This document shows positions 52,782 to 62,993 of a stretch of DNA of 64,000 nucleotides, one piece after another; position 1 is the stretch's first letter, and every line of letters begins with the position of its first letter. Source of the DNA: Flaviflexus salsibiostraticola (GTDB lineage Bacteria > Actinomycetota > Actinomycetes > Actinomycetales > Actinomycetaceae); the NCBI RefSeq assembly GCF_003952265.1, contig NZ_CP034438.1, positions 434,001 to 498,000 on the forward strand. The letters run 5' to 3'. Made by a program: the position numbers and the translations under genes. The notes below the pieces were generated by a model. The model worked only from the letters and a program-made list of their open reading frames with translations, was not told the DNA's origin and made no database searches.

Positions 52782-53946
52782 AGAGCCGACGCCGCAGCGC
52801 GTCCGCGAGGACCGCCGCCGCAGGCGGCGCACCCGCTCCGCAGCTGTCATCGTCGCCATCCTCGCCGTGCTGGCGGGCGTGACCTTCGCGGTTCTTCCCA
52901 ACGTCCAATCCTGGATCTCCTCCAACCCCCTCGGAGAGATCTTCGGCGATGAGGTCGAGGACTACGGTGAGGGCGAGGAGGGTGACCCCGTCCAGATCAC
53001 GATTCCCCAGGGCTCGACGGGCGCCGATATGGCGACGATCCTCGCCTCCGCCGATGTGGTCGCCTCCCGCGAGGCCTTCATCAACGCCTTCACTGCCGAT
53101 GCGAATGCGGGCAGCATCCAGCCCGGCACGTACGAGCTGCCGACGAAGATCTCCGGCCAGCGGGCCGTCACTCTTCTCAAGGATCACGCGGGCCAGCGGA
53201 TCGACATGCAGATCACGATTCCCGAGGGCTTCACCCGCACCCAGGTCCACGAGCGGGTCGCGAACATCATGGACGTGCCGATCGAGGATGTTGTCGCGGC
53301 GTCGGAGGACACCGAGGCGATCGGTCTGCCCGCCGAGGCGGGCGGCAACGTCGAGGGCTGGTACATGCCCCAGACCTACATGTTCAACCCCGATACTCCG
53401 GTGAGTGAGATCCTCGGCGACATGATCGCCGCCCGGGTCGCCGAGCTCGATGGCCTCGAGGTCCCGGCCGAGCAGCGCCAGGAGCTCCTCATCAAGGCCT
53501 CGATCCTCGAGCGCGAGGTCAACCAGGCGGACTACTACCCGATGGTCGCCCGCGTCATCGAGAACCGTCTCGTCGACACGGCCTCTGTCAACGGCAGGCT
53601 GCAGATGGACTCGACGGTCCTCTACGGAGTCGGCAAGTCCGGCGGTATTCCCACCCGCGCCGACCTCGACAACGACAACCCCTACAACTCCTACCTCTAC
53701 CCGGGCCTGCCGCCCGGACCGATCGGGGCCCCGGGGGACGACGCCATCAGGGGCATCCTCAACCCCGCCGAGGGGGACTGGCTCTACTTCGTCACGGTCG
53801 ACCTCTACACGGGTGAGACCCTCTTCGCCGCCACCCTCGAGGAGCACAACGCGAACAAGCTCCTCCTCGACCAGTGGCTGGCCGAGAACCCCGACTACGG
53901 CTCGGCGACCGCGCCGGCCCAGGAAGAGGCGGGTGGTGACGAGTGA
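52750..53946 (+). CDS. mltG: Endolytic murein transglycosylase MltG
   Basis: Single-span membrane enzyme of 398 residues that cuts glycan strands of new peptidoglycan. A basic cytoplasmic segment (DRRRRRRTRS) precedes one TM (about 31-51), then an acidic linker and the LysM-like and catalytic YceG domain: KASILEREVNQADYYPMVA with the catalytic Glu (about 251), LQMDSTVLYG and DNPYNSYLYPGLPPGPI. The start codon lies inside ruvX; the stop overlaps aroE by 4 bases. Confidence 0.95.
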   Translation: MGDIFEAFSDEEPTPQRVREDRRRRRRTRSAAVIVAILAVLAGVTFAVLPNVQSWISSNPLGEIFGDEVEDYGEGEEGDPVQITIPQGSTGADMATILASADVVASREAFINAFTADANAGSIQPGTYELPTKISGQRAVTLLKDHAGQRIDMQITIPEGFTRTQVHERVANIMDVPIEDVVAASEDTEAIGLPAEAGGNVEGWYMPQTYMFNPDTPVSEILGDMIAARVAELDGLEVPAEQRQELLIKASILEREVNQADYYPMVARVIENRLVDTASVNGRLQMDSTVLYGVGKSGGIPTRADLDNDNPYNSYLYPGLPPGPIGAPGDDAIRGILNPAEGDWLYFVTVDLYTGETLFAATLEEHNANKLLLDQWLAENPDYGSATAPAQEEAGGDE

Positions 53947-54782
53947 AGCGAGCAGGTGTCGCAGGATCTCCGATCGCCCACTCCCTCTCACCGACACTCC
54001 ACGGCGCGGCCTATAGGTCGCTCGGCGTCGACATCGAGTACGGGAAGTACGAGACGACGGCTGCGGAGATCAAGCCGCTCCTCGACCGGCTCGACGAGTC
54101 GTGGGTGGGCCTATCGCTCACCATGCCGCTCAAGCAGGTCGTCATCGAGCATCTCGACTTCGTCGATGGGCTTGCGAAGACCGTCGGCGCGGTCAATACG
54201 GTCTGCTACCAGCCCGCCAACAATCTCAAGGTCGGGTTCAACACGGACGTGTACGGCATCGCGCAGGCGATCCGCGAGGAGGGGGAGATCTCCGTCCCCT
54301 CCGCCATCATCCTCGGCGCCCGCGCCACCGCCTCATCCGCCCTCGCGGCCTGCGTCGAGCTCGGGGTCAAGGACCACCTCACCCTCGCCGCTCGCAACCA
54401 CGGCGGCCCCGGCTCAGCGGTTGCCGCGGCGTCCCGCATGAGCCTGAGCCCGAAGCTGACGAAGCTCGATGAGCGGCTCGTGCCCGCCCTGCCCGGCACG
54501 GGCCTCCTCATCTCCTCCCTGCCCGCAGGGATCGCCGACACCCTCGCCCAGCAGATCGACGAGCAGGCACCCGACCTGTCGGGCCTCATGGTCCTCGACG
54601 TCGTCTACCACCCGTGGCCGAGCGAGCTCGTCCGTGCCACCCAGAACCGCGGTGCTCGGATCGTCCCCGGGTGGGCCATGCTCCTCCACCAGGCCGTCTC
54701 CCAGGTCCGGCTCTTCACGAACAGGACGCCGGATGTCGGCGTCATGAGGGAGGCCCTGCTCGAGGAGCTCGGGCGGCGATGA
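53943..54782 (+). CDS. aroE: Shikimate dehydrogenase
   Basis: NADPH-dependent enzyme of 279 residues converting 3-dehydroshikimate to shikimate. Substrate-binding SPIAHSLSPTLHGAAYRSLG (residues 9-28) and GLSLTMPLK (about 57-65, with the catalytic Lys) are clear, followed by FNTDVYGIAQA with the Asp and a nucleotide-binding ILGARATASSALAA, which is looser than the usual GAGGAARA. GTG start overlapping mltG (GTGA). First gene of an aro operon. Confidence 0.92.
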   Translation: MKRAGVAGSPIAHSLSPTLHGAAYRSLGVDIEYGKYETTAAEIKPLLDRLDESWVGLSLTMPLKQVVIEHLDFVDGLAKTVGAVNTVCYQPANNLKVGFNTDVYGIAQAIREEGEISVPSAIILGARATASSALAACVELGVKDHLTLAARNHGGPGSAVAAASRMSLSPKLTKLDERLVPALPGTGLLISSLPAGIADTLAQQIDEQAPDLSGLMVLDVVYHPWPSELVRATQNRGARIVPGWAMLLHQAVSQVRLFTNRTPDVGVMREALLEELGRR

Positions 54783-55327
54783 ACTGGACCCGGGGCGTTG
54801 CCGCCCCCTGGCTCGCGGCCGGCGCCCTCCTCGGTGCCGCGGGCGGCCTTGCCGCCGCGTGGGGAGCCGAGTTCGGCGCCACGACCGTTCTCGCCGGACT
54901 CCTGTTCGGTGTGCTCGGGATCCTCTTCGTCATCGATGCGCGGACGGGCTACCTGCCCGACCCGTGGATCATCGCCGCGGCAGCGCTCGTCGCCCTCCAT
55001 CCCGTCGCCATCGCGCTCACCGTTGACCCGTTCGTCGGCGGCTTCCTCTTCCTCCTTGCGGCCGTCGGGGCCAGCCTCGGCTTCGCCCTATTCTCGCTCG
55101 CTCGGACGCTGTCGAAGGACCAGCTGGGCTTCGGTGACGTCAAGCTCGCAGCGGTCCTCGGGGGCTGGCTGCTGCCGCTCGGCTGGGGCGCGCTCGGCAT
55201 CGGTGTCGCCGCGACTGCGGTCATCGGCGCTGCGTGGCTGGGCGTGGCGCTCGCCCGCGGCCGCAGGGCCGCGCCCTACGGTCCGGCGATGATCCTCGGG
55301 GCGATACTGGCAACCGGCCTCATCTGA
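54779..55327 (+). CDS. A24-family prepilin peptidase-like protein
   Basis: Membrane protein of 182 residues with six or so TMs. The two catalytic Asp of type IV prepilin peptidases are in [12 protein letters not shown] (about 47-58) and [13 protein letters not shown] (about 117-129, the GxGDxK motif). It lacks the N-terminal methylase part, as in TadV/CpaA forms. ATG overlaps the aroE stop (ATGA). No pilin gene is in the window; its location in an aro operon is known from other actinobacteria but the substrate is unclear. Confidence 0.85.
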   Translation: MNWTRGVAAPWLAAGALLGAAGGLAAAWGAEFGATTVLAGLLFGVLGILFVIDARTGYLPDPWIIAAAALVALHPVAIALTVDPFVGGFLFLLAAVGASLGFALFSLARTLSKDQLGFGDVKLAAVLGGWLLPLGWGALGIGVAATAVIGAAWLGVALARGRRAAPYGPAMILGAILATGLI

Positions 55328-55338
55328 AACTCTGGCAC

Positions 55339-55344
55339 TATAGA
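55339..55344 (+). promoter_or_regulatory. Possible -10 element before aroC
   Basis: TATAGA directly before the aroC start region, where no ribosome site is seen. No -35 match. Suggestive of leaderless transcription only. Confidence 0.3.
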
Positions 55345-55347
55345 CAC

Positions 55348-56559
55348 ATGCTGTGGATGACTGCTGGAGAATCACACGGCCCCGCACTGGTCGGGGTCAT
55401 CGAGGGACTGCCCGCCGGGATTGAGGTTCAATCCTCCGATATCAGCTCTGCGCTGGCCCGTCGCCGGCTCGGGGCGGGCCGGGGTTCGCGGCAGAAGTTC
55501 GAGAAGGATGAGCTCGAGATCCTTGCCGGCATCCGCCACGGCGTCACCATCGGCTCGCCGATCGCCCTCGTCATCCGCAACTCCGAATGGCCGAAGTGGA
55601 CGAAGGTCATGAGCCCGGACCCGGTCGACCCGGCCGACCTCCTCATCGACGCAGGCACGGGCGATGAGCGGGAGATCTCCCGCAACAAGAAGCTGACCCG
55701 CCCCCGTCCCGGCCACGCCGACCTCGTCGGCATGATGAAGTACGGCTTCGACGATGCTCGGCCGGTGCTCGAGCGGGCCTCGGCCCGCGAGACCGCGACG
55801 CGCGTCGCCCTCGGCGAGGTCGCCGCACGCTTCCTCGACCAGGCCGCCGGCATCCAGCTCGTCTCCCATGTCGTCCGCGTCGGCTCCGTCGAGGTGCCTG
55901 AGGGCACCGACCAGCCGTGGCCGGGCGATGTCACCGCCCTCGATGAGGATCCGGCGCGCTGCTTCGACGCCGCGACGTCGGAGGAGATGCAGAACGAGAT
56001 CCGCCGGGCTACGAAGGACGGCGACACCCTTGGCGGTGTCGTCGAGGTCCTCGCCTACGGCATGCCTCCCGGTCTCGGCTCCTACATCTCCGGACGGACG
56101 AAGCTCGATGCTCGACTCGCCCAGTCCCTCATGTCCATCCAAGCCGTCAAGGGCGTTGAGGTCGGCGACGGCTTCACGACCGCGGCCCGCCGCGGCTCCG
56201 AGGCGCACGACGAGATCGTCGTCCGCGAGGGCCGGATCGTCCGGAAGACCAACCGCGCCGGCGGCACCGAGGGCGGCATGTCGAATGGCGAGGTGCTGCG
56301 GGTCCGTGCCGCGATCAAGCCGATCTCGACCGTGCCCCGTGCGCTGTCGACCATCGACACGGTGACGGGCGAGGAGTCGACCGCCATCCACCAGCGCTCC
56401 GACACGTCCGCGGTCGTGCCCGCCGCCGTCATCGCCGAGGCCATGGTGGCGCTCACTCTCGCTGAGGCTCTGCTCGACAAGACCGGGGGAGACTCGGTCG
56501 CCGAGGTCCGTCGGAACCTCGCCGCCTACCTGGCGTCCCGCCCGGTGACCATGTCATGA
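55348..56559 (+). CDS. aroC: Chorismate synthase
   Basis: FMN-dependent lyase of 403 residues making chorismate from EPSP. It begins [20 protein letters not shown] and contains [18 protein letters not shown] (about 40-57), [19 protein letters not shown] (about 148-166) and [13 protein letters not shown] (about 304-316), all conserved. No ribosome site precedes the ATG at 55348 or the ATG at 55357; a TATAGA at 55339-55344 lies just upstream, so a leaderless transcript is conceivable. The frame continues upstream but that is prepilin peptidase sequence on another frame. Confidence 0.96.
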   Translation: MLWMTAGESHGPALVGVIEGLPAGIEVQSSDISSALARRRLGAGRGSRQKFEKDELEILAGIRHGVTIGSPIALVIRNSEWPKWTKVMSPDPVDPADLLIDAGTGDEREISRNKKLTRPRPGHADLVGMMKYGFDDARPVLERASARETATRVALGEVAARFLDQAAGIQLVSHVVRVGSVEVPEGTDQPWPGDVTALDEDPARCFDAATSEEMQNEIRRATKDGDTLGGVVEVLAYGMPPGLGSYISGRTKLDARLAQSLMSIQAVKGVEVGDGFTTAARRGSEAHDEIVVREGRIVRKTNRAGGTEGGMSNGEVLRVRAAIKPISTVPRALSTIDTVTGEESTAIHQRSDTSAVVPAAVIAEAMVALTLAEALLDKTGGDSVAEVRRNLAAYLASRPVTMS

Positions 56560-58103
56560 CCCGCCCCTACGCAGTCTTCGTCGGCCTGCCGGGCTCGGGG
56601 AAGTCGACCATGGCGCGCCATGTCGCCGAGCTTCTCGGCCTCGAGTCAGCCGATTCGGATGATCTCATCACCCAGCGGGGGATGAGCATCCCCGACATCT
56701 TCGCCACTGCCGGCGAGGCCGGCTTCCGGAAGGTCGAGGAGCGGGTCATCATCGAAGCGCTCTCCTCCTTCTCGGGAGTGCTCGCCCTCGGCGGGGGTGC
56801 CATCACGAGCCCCGGCGTCCGCCGGGCGCTGCGCGGGCACCGCGTTGTCCTCATCAACGGAGACCACGATGTGCTCCTCGATCGGGTCTCCCGACACCCG
56901 GACCGCAGGCCGCTCCTGGCCGAGGATCCGGAGGCGAACCTCGCGGCGCTCCGCGCCCAGCGTGAGCCGCTCTACCAGCAGGTCGCGAGCCTGACGGTGA
57001 CAACCGACAGCAGGCCCCCGAACAGGCTTGCGCGTGAGCTGCGGGACAGGCTCGAGAAGGACAGCAGGACGATCGACGTCGTCGACTATGCGGTCCACGT
57101 CGGCCGGCACATGCTGCCCCGTGTCGCCCAGGCGGCCGCGGGAGCCTCTTCCGCTCTCATCGTCCACCCCGCCGTCCTCACGGACGCCGCGGAGTCGGTT
57201 CAGGCGGAGATGATCCGCCGCGGGATCCCCACCCGCCGCCACATCGTGCCAGACGGTGAGGCACAGAAGCATTCGAGTGAGCTCGTCCGGGCCTGGGACA
57301 GGCTGGGGGAGATGACGATGGGCCGCGATGGCGTCATCGTCGGCCTCGGCGGGGGAGCGACCACCGATCTCGCCGGCTTCATCGCCGCCACGTGGCTGCG
57401 CGGAGTCGACCTCATCCAGGTCCCGACCTCGCTGCTCGGCATGGTCGATGCGGCCGTCGGCGGGAAGACCGGCATCGACATCCCGGCGGGCAAGAACCTC
57501 GTCGGCGCCTTCCATAAGCCCGTCACCGTCATCGCCGATCTCGACTTCCTCGCCACCCTTCCGGCCGAGGAGCTGACGGCCGGTCTCGGCGAGGTCATCA
57601 AGTGCGGCTGGATCGCGGACGAGGCAATTCTCGGTCTCGATGCGGTGGCACTCAAGAACCCGGGCAGCGACGCCCTCCTCGAGGCGATCGTCCGCTCGAT
57701 CAGCGTCAAGGCCGCCGTCGTCACGGAGGACTTCCTCGAAGCGGGGACGCGCGAGTTCCTCAATTACGGGCACACGCTCGCCCACGCGATCGAGAAGGTC
57801 GAGAACTTCACGGTCCGCCACGGTGAGGCTGTTGCCATCGGCTCCGTCTTCGCCGCAGCCCTCGCCCGCGAGGCGGGCTTCCGCGACCTCGTTGCGGAGC
57901 ACATCGAGTCCTTCACGAAGGTTGGTCTGCCTGTCACGTACCGGGGTGGGATGCGAGAGGAGCTCACCGCGGCCATGTACTCCGACAAGAAGGTGCGAGC
58001 CGGCAGGCTCCGCTTCGTCCTCCTCGAGGAGCAGGGCCGGCCCGTCATCTACGAACCCACGCCCGATCAGATCGAACGCTCGTGGGAGGCGATCGGCGCA
58101 TGA
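56556..58103 (+). CDS. aroKB: Fused shikimate kinase and 3-dehydroquinate synthase
   Basis: Bifunctional enzyme of 515 residues. Residues 1-165 are a shikimate kinase: Walker [21 protein letters not shown] (7-26), SADSDDLI with the Asp, [17 protein letters not shown] and DRRPLLAE lid. Residues 175-515 are a DHQ synthase: [20 protein letters not shown] (about 264-283), [20 protein letters not shown] (about 289-308), GEVIKCG and the metal-binding [12 protein letters not shown] (about 405-416). The start overlaps aroC (ATGA). It covers steps 2 and 5 of the shikimate pathway. Similar fusions are known in bifidobacteria and relatives. Confidence 0.95.
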   Translation: MTRPYAVFVGLPGSGKSTMARHVAELLGLESADSDDLITQRGMSIPDIFATAGEAGFRKVEERVIIEALSSFSGVLALGGGAITSPGVRRALRGHRVVLINGDHDVLLDRVSRHPDRRPLLAEDPEANLAALRAQREPLYQQVASLTVTTDSRPPNRLARELRDRLEKDSRTIDVVDYAVHVGRHMLPRVAQAAAGASSALIVHPAVLTDAAESVQAEMIRRGIPTRRHIVPDGEAQKHSSELVRAWDRLGEMTMGRDGVIVGLGGGATTDLAGFIAATWLRGVDLIQVPTSLLGMVDAAVGGKTGIDIPAGKNLVGAFHKPVTVIADLDFLATLPAEELTAGLGEVIKCGWIADEAILGLDAVALKNPGSDALLEAIVRSISVKAAVVTEDFLEAGTREFLNYGHTLAHAIEKVENFTVRHGEAVAIGSVFAAALAREAGFRDLVAEHIESFTKVGLPVTYRGGMREELTAAMYSDKKVRAGRLRFVLLEEQGRPVIYEPTPDQIERSWEAIGA

Positions 58104-58615
58104 TCATCCTTGTCGGCCCTCCGGGCACCGGCGTGCGCGAGCTCGTCACCATCCTTGAATCCAGGGGCAGGACCACGGTCGACTCCGACCGCCTGGCCGA
58201 GGAGCGGGAGGGCATGCCCCTGTCGGACCTCGCGATCAGCGGGGGCCCGACCAGGTACGCGGAGGCGGAGCGGGATGCGGCCCTTGCCGCCCTCGACTCG
58301 GGCGCCGATATCGTCGTCCTCGGCTCGGGCGCCCTTGGCAACGCCGAGGGCGATGATCAGGGCGCGGCCGTGCGGTCCCGCATCGATCATGCCATCGCGG
58401 CCGGCGCGACGAAGGTGTTCCTCACGGCGGCTCCGAAGCAGCTGCTCGACCGGTCGGGACTCAACGTGCCCCGCTCGGTCGCCATCGGCTCACCGCGGTC
58501 CATGTACCTCACCCAGCTCAAGTCCCGCAGCCCGCTCTACGAGGCGGATGCGGCTGTCGTCGATACGACGGACGGTGACTGGGAGGCGCTCGCCGACCAG
58601 ATCGAGACCCTCTGA
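58100..58615 (+). CDS. Degenerate shikimate-kinase-like protein
   Basis: Protein of 171 residues that overlaps aroKB by 4 bases (ATGA). The fold pattern is that of a small P-loop kinase: [20 protein letters not shown] at the N-terminus and TTVDSDRLAEE after it. The Walker A Lys is missing, however: GPPGTGVRE has Val where kinases need Lys. It is therefore probably not an active kinase. It may be a relic of the aroK duplication or a partner subunit. The last part (DTTDGDWEALADQIETL) resembles the end of shikimate kinases. Confidence 0.7.
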   Translation: MIILVGPPGTGVRELVTILESRGRTTVDSDRLAEEREGMPLSDLAISGGPTRYAEAERDAALAALDSGADIVVLGSGALGNAEGDDQGAAVRSRIDHAIAAGATKVFLTAAPKQLLDRSGLNVPRSVAIGSPRSMYLTQLKSRSPLYEADAAVVDTTDGDWEALADQIETL

Positions 58616-58785
58616 ACCGGCGGTGGGAATACCGAGTGCAGGCGTGGTCCTGTGACCATCCGCCGCAGTCGGCTGACGGTCACCTTTGTCTCAGCTGTGG
58701 CTTCTCGCTCACATCCGAGCGGTGATCTTGGGCCGTGGAACAGCGACCCGGTAATGTGTGGGTGACTGAGCTGAAGGAGTTTTCT

Positions 58786-59349
58786 ATGGCAACCACGAAC
58801 GATCTGAAGAACGGCATGGTGCTCGTAATCGACAACCAGCTCTGGCAGGTTGTCGAATTCCAGCACGTGAAGCCGGGCAAGGGCCCTGCCTTCGTCCGTA
58901 CCAAGCTCAAGAACGTCATGTCCGGCAAGTCCGTCGACCGTACGCTCAACGCCGGCGTCAAGGTCGAGACCGCAACCGTCGACCGCCGCGATATGCAGTA
59001 CCTCTACAACGACGGCACCGACTACGTGTTCATGGACCTCGACACGTACGACCAGATCAGCATCAGCCCCGAGGTTGTGGGCGATGCGAAGAACTTCCTC
59101 CTCGAGAACCAGAACGCAATCGTGGCCACCCACGAGGGCAACGTTCTCTTCATCGAGCTGCCGACCTCTGTCGTCCTCGAGATCACCTACACCGAGCCGG
59201 GCCTGCAGGGCGACCGCTCCTCGGCCGGCACGAAGCCCGCCACCCTTGAGACTGGCTACGAGATTCAGGTGCCCCTGTTCCTCAACGAGAAGACGAAGGT
59301 CAAGGTCGACACCCGCACGGGCGACTACCTGGGCCGTGCGACCGACTAG
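58786..59349 (+). CDS. efp: Elongation factor P
   Basis: Translation factor of 187 residues that relieves ribosomes stalled at polyproline. Domain I has [19 protein letters not shown]; the tip residue that is modified in other bacteria is Lys32, within PGKGP. Domains II and III show [18 protein letters not shown] and [25 protein letters not shown] is 6 bases before the ATG; the frame is open to 58735 but that part is untranslated leader. It shares one base with nusB. Confidence 0.97.
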   Translation: MATTNDLKNGMVLVIDNQLWQVVEFQHVKPGKGPAFVRTKLKNVMSGKSVDRTLNAGVKVETATVDRRDMQYLYNDGTDYVFMDLDTYDQISISPEVVGDAKNFLLENQNAIVATHEGNVLFIELPTSVVLEITYTEPGLQGDRSSAGTKPATLETGYEIQVPLFLNEKTKVKVDTRTGDYLGRATD

Positions 59350-60023
59350 TGGCTCGTAAAGAATTCACCCAGCGCCGGCGCGCCCTCGATGTCATCTTCG
59401 AGGCCGAGCAGAAGGACATTCTCGTCCCCGGCCTCCTGCGGGAGCTTCTCGCCGAGCGCCAGCAGGTCTCGACCTCGCAGGTTCCGATCCAGGAGCTCGG
59501 GGTCAGCCTCGTCAACCTTGTTGCGAACCATCTCTACGAGATCGACGGCCTCATCGAGGACTACTCGAAGTGGGGCCTGCGCAGGCTCTCCACCCTCGAC
59601 CGCACGATCCTGCGTCTCGGGATCGCCGAGATCGTCTTCGATGGCGCGAACGTCCGTGACGCGGTGAACGACTACACCGCCATCGTCCGCGAGCTCGGCA
59701 GTGAGAAGTCGATCGGCTTCATTACCGCCATCCTCAACCGCGCGAAGCAGGAGGCGGACCAGCCCGCCGAGCGTGCGACGGGCACGGCTGCCGACGCACG
59801 ACCGATCAGCGAAAGCTCAGATGTCGACGTGACGCCTGGTGGCGTTGAGCCGGAGGCGAGCGCCGAGACCCTCATGGCCGAGGCCGATGTCGATCGCGAC
59901 GCGGTCGGCGACGAGGTCGAGGCGGAGGCCGATGTCATCGAGGCCGATCGTGCCGAGGTGGCGGACGCCCTCGAGGCGGCTGGCCCCCTCGACGACGCCG
60001 ACGAGTACGGCCGGTTCGAGTGA
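59349..60023 (+). CDS. nusB: Transcription antitermination factor NusB, with acidic tail
   Basis: Protein of 224 residues. The NusB core (1-140) begins ARKEFTQRRRALDVIFEAEQ and shows WGLRRLSTLDRTILRLGIAE and IGFITAILNRAKQEAD; it binds boxA RNA with S10 for rRNA antitermination. About 80 further residues are rich in Asp, Glu and Ala and look disordered; many NusB end near residue 140-160. GTG overlaps the efp stop by one base. Confidence 0.93.
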   Translation: MARKEFTQRRRALDVIFEAEQKDILVPGLLRELLAERQQVSTSQVPIQELGVSLVNLVANHLYEIDGLIEDYSKWGLRRLSTLDRTILRLGIAEIVFDGANVRDAVNDYTAIVRELGSEKSIGFITAILNRAKQEADQPAERATGTAADARPISESSDVDVTPGGVEPEASAETLMAEADVDRDAVGDEVEAEADVIEADRAEVADALEAAGPLDDADEYGRFE

Positions 60024-60109
60024 TGGACGGGGGAGTGGGACCGGCCGCGGCGCTGGTACTGTCTCCCCAGCGCGGCTCAGCACACTGAGATCCGCATCTA
60101 GATGTCCGC

Positions 60110-60123
60110 CCCGCATACGCGGG
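60110..60123 (+). repeat. Small hairpin upstream of pyrR
   Basis: CCCGC (60110-60114) pairs with GCGGG (60119-60123) around ATAC. It lies about 75 bases before the PyrR site and may be the end of the nusB transcript or part of the pyr leader. Confidence 0.35.
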
Positions 60124-60183
60124 TCGGCCTGCGCCACAGCGCAGAGACAACTGAATAACGGGTTCGGCCTAACCGGGTCGGAT

Positions 60184-60218
60184 CTCCTTTAACTACCGTC
60201 CTGTGAGGCGGCAAGGAG
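60184..60218 (+). promoter_or_regulatory. PyrR-binding hairpin that holds the pyrR ribosome site
   Basis: TCCTGTGAGGCGGCAAGGA (60199-60217) follows the known PyrR-binding loop consensus around CNGNGAGG. CTCCTT (60184-60189) is complementary to AAGGAG (60213-60218), the ribosome site of pyrR. When PyrR with UMP stabilises this hairpin the start would be covered, as described for Mycobacterium smegmatis. Confidence 0.72.
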
Positions 60219-60223
60219 TCCAC

Positions 60224-60760
60224 ATGAGTCAACGAACTGTCATGAACGAGGGCGACATCCATCGTTCGATCACCCGCATGGCGCACGAGATCATCGAGCG
60301 CAACGAGGGAGCAGAGAACGTCATTCTGCTCGGCATCCCCTCCCGCGGTGTTCCCCTCGCGCACCGGCTCTCCGAGGCGATCGAGAAGGCGGGCGGCGGA
60401 CACGTCGACGTCGGCTCGCTCGATGTGACGATGCACCGCGACGATCTGCGCCGCAACCCAACGAGAGCACCAGCTCCCACTCTGATTCCCGATGATGGGA
60501 TCGATGACATGATCGTCGTCCTCGTCGATGATGTCCTCTACTCCGGCCGGACGATCCGGGCCGCCCTCGATGCGCTGACGAGCATCGGCCGCCCCACCGC
60601 CGTCCAGCTCGCCGTCCTCGCCGACCGCGGCCACCGTGAGCTGCCGATCCGGGCCGACTACGTGGGTAAGAACCTGCCCACCTCCCGCTCCGAGCGGGTC
60701 TACGTCCATGTCGCCGACGTCGACGACGCCGATGCGGTCATCATCGAGGACCCCCGGTGA
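60224..60760 (+). CDS. pyrR: Pyrimidine operon regulator PyrR
   Basis: RNA-binding regulator of 178 residues with a phosphoribosyltransferase fold; it senses UMP and may have some uracil phosphoribosyltransferase activity. The PRPP loop is [20 protein letters not shown] (about 97-116). Other family signs are [14 protein letters not shown] and [13 protein letters not shown] at 60224 is chosen because AAGGAG is 5 bases upstream; the frame is open to 60203. It is first in the pyr operon and its leader holds a PyrR-type site. Confidence 0.95.
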   Translation: MSQRTVMNEGDIHRSITRMAHEIIERNEGAENVILLGIPSRGVPLAHRLSEAIEKAGGGHVDVGSLDVTMHRDDLRRNPTRAPAPTLIPDDGIDDMIVVLVDDVLYSGRTIRAALDALTSIGRPTAVQLAVLADRGHRELPIRADYVGKNLPTSRSERVYVHVADVDDADAVIIEDPR

Positions 60761-61713
60761 AGCACCTCCTCTCTGCCGGCGAGCTCGATCTCGCCGAGGC
60801 CCTCACCATCCTCGACACGGCGGAGACGATGCGGGACACGAATAAGCGCTCGATCCGGAAGCTGCCCGCGCTGGCGGGCCGGACGATCGCCATCATGTTC
60901 TTCGAGGACTCGACCCGCACTCGTCTCTCCTTCGAAGCCGCCGCGAAGCGGCTCTCCGCTGATGTGCTGAACTTCAGCGCGAAAGGCTCCTCCCTGTCGA
61001 AGGGGGAGTCGCTCAAGGACACGGCCCAGACGCTTGCGGCCATGGGTGCTGAGGCGTTCGTCATGCGGCATTCCGCCTCCGGCGCCGCCCACCGGCTCGC
61101 CCACTCGGGCTGGATCGATGCCCCCGTCATCAACGGCGGCGATGGCACCCACCAGCACCCGACCCAGGCCCTGCTCGATGCGTTCACGATGAGGCGTCAC
61201 CTCGTCGGTGCGGACAGGCTCGGTCAGGACCTCGCGGGTAAGAAGATCGTCATCGTCGGCGACATCCTCCATTCCCGTGTGGCCCGGTCCAACCTCGACC
61301 TGCTGACGACGCTCGGCGCCGAGGTCACCCTCGTCGCACCGCCGACCCTTCTCCCGGTCGGGATCGAGGGCTGGAACGCGACGATCAGGTACAGCCTGGA
61401 CGAGGCGATCGAGGATGGCCCGGACGGCATCATGATGCTCCGCGTCCAGCACGAGCGCATGACAGGCGCCGGGGGCGGCTTCTTCCCCTCCCCGGAGGAG
61501 TACCACCGCCTCTACGGTCTCAACATGGAGCGGATGAACAGGCTCCCCGACCACACGATCCTTCTCCACCCCGGCCCCATGAACAGGGGCCTGGAGATCT
61601 CGGCCGAGGCGGCCGACCAGGACCGCTCCGTCGTCCTCGAGCAGGTCGAGAACGGCGTCTATATCCGAATGGCAGTGCTTTATCTGACCCTGGCCAACGA
61701 GGCGGCAGCATGA
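60757..61713 (+). CDS. pyrB: Aspartate carbamoyltransferase, catalytic chain
   Basis: Enzyme of 318 residues joining carbamoyl phosphate and aspartate, second step of pyrimidine synthesis. Carbamoyl phosphate binding [19 protein letters not shown] (about 49-67), [18 protein letters not shown] (about 128-145) and [14 protein letters not shown] (about 166-179) are present. The GTG start overlaps pyrR (GTGA). No pyrI regulatory chain follows. Confidence 0.97.
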   Translation: MKHLLSAGELDLAEALTILDTAETMRDTNKRSIRKLPALAGRTIAIMFFEDSTRTRLSFEAAAKRLSADVLNFSAKGSSLSKGESLKDTAQTLAAMGAEAFVMRHSASGAAHRLAHSGWIDAPVINGGDGTHQHPTQALLDAFTMRRHLVGADRLGQDLAGKKIVIVGDILHSRVARSNLDLLTTLGAEVTLVAPPTLLPVGIEGWNATIRYSLDEAIEDGPDGIMMLRVQHERMTGAGGGFFPSPEEYHRLYGLNMERMNRLPDHTILLHPGPMNRGLEISAEAADQDRSVVLEQVENGVYIRMAVLYLTLANEAAA

Positions 61714-62993
61714 TCCTCTTCACGAACGCATCCATCCTCGGCACACAGACGGCCGATATCCGCATCGACGGCGAGACCATCACCGAGATCGGTCAGGGCC
61801 TCGACCCGGCCGGCGCCGAGGTCATCGACGCCACGGGCCTCATCGCCCTCCCCGGCCTCGTCGATCTCCACACGCACCTGCGCCAGCCGGGCCACGAGGA
61901 TGCCGAGACGGTCCTGTCCGGGACGAAGGCCGCGGCCGCGGGCGGCTTCACCTGCGTCCACGCCATGGCGAACACGACCCCGACCCAGGACACGGCCGGT
62001 GTCGTCGAGCAGGTCGGCAAGCTCGGCAAGAAGGCCGGCTATGCCTATGTGCAGCCGGTCGGCGCCGTCACCGTCGGCCTCAAGGGCGAGAAGCTTGCCG
62101 AGCTCGAGGCCATGTACGAGAGCCGGGCGAACGTCACGATGTTCTCCGACGATGGCATGTGCGTCTCGGACCCGGTGCTCATGCGCCGCGCCCTCGAGTA
62201 CGTGCGCACCTTCGGCGGCGTCATCGCCCAGCACGCGCAGGAGCCCCGCCTGACGGAGGGTGCGCAGATGCACGAGGGGGAGGTGTCGGCCGAGATTGGC
62301 CTGGCCGGATGGCCGGCGGTGGCCGAGGAGTCGATCATCGCCCGTGACTGCCTGCTCGCCAAGCATGTCGGCTCCCGCCTCCACGTGCTCCACGTGTCGA
62401 CAAAGGGCAGCGTCGACATCATCCGCTGGGCCAAGGGTCTCGGCATCGATGTCACGGCCGAGGCGACGCCCCACCACATCTCCCTCGATCACACCCGGGC
62501 ACGCACCTACGATCCCCGATTCAAGGTCAACCCTCCGCTGCGAACCGATGAGGACATCGATGCGCTCAAGGCCGGCCTCGCGGACGGGACGATCGACACG
62601 ATCGGCACGGACCACGCACCCCACCCGGTCGAGGCGAAGGACTGCGAATGGGGGGCTGGGGCGTTCGGCATGACCGGACTCGAGACAGCCCTCGCTGTCG
62701 TCCATAAGGAACTGGTCGCGCCCGGCCTCCTCGACTGGGCCGATGTTGCCCGCGTCATGTCGACCAAGCCCGCCGAGATCGGCCGCATGGCCGACCAGGG
62801 CAGGCCCATCGCCGTCGGCGAACCCGCCAACCTCTGCTTCTACAATCCGGACAAACCGGTCACGGTGCGTGGAAAGGAGCAGAATACGAAGTCGACGAAC
62901 ACCCCGTGGGAGGGCATGACCCTTCCCGGGCAGGTCACGCACACTGTGTTTCGCGGCCGCATCACGTGCCGCGAAGGAAAGGTCACCGAATGA
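61710..62993 (+). CDS. pyrC: Dihydroorotase
   Basis: Zinc amidohydrolase of 427 residues, third step of the pyrimidine pathway. It has the metal-binding [18 protein letters not shown] (about 51-68), [25 protein letters not shown] (His, about 225), [11 protein letters not shown] and [10 protein letters not shown] (Asp, about 305). It is of the class I (longer) type. ATG overlaps pyrB (ATGA). Confidence 0.97.
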   Translation: MILFTNASILGTQTADIRIDGETITEIGQGLDPAGAEVIDATGLIALPGLVDLHTHLRQPGHEDAETVLSGTKAAAAGGFTCVHAMANTTPTQDTAGVVEQVGKLGKKAGYAYVQPVGAVTVGLKGEKLAELEAMYESRANVTMFSDDGMCVSDPVLMRRALEYVRTFGGVIAQHAQEPRLTEGAQMHEGEVSAEIGLAGWPAVAEESIIARDCLLAKHVGSRLHVLHVSTKGSVDIIRWAKGLGIDVTAEATPHHISLDHTRARTYDPRFKVNPPLRTDEDIDALKAGLADGTIDTIGTDHAPHPVEAKDCEWGAGAFGMTGLETALAVVHKELVAPGLLDWADVARVMSTKPAEIGRMADQGRPIAVGEPANLCFYNPDKPVTVRGKEQNTKSTNTPWEGMTLPGQVTHTVFRGRITCREGKVTE

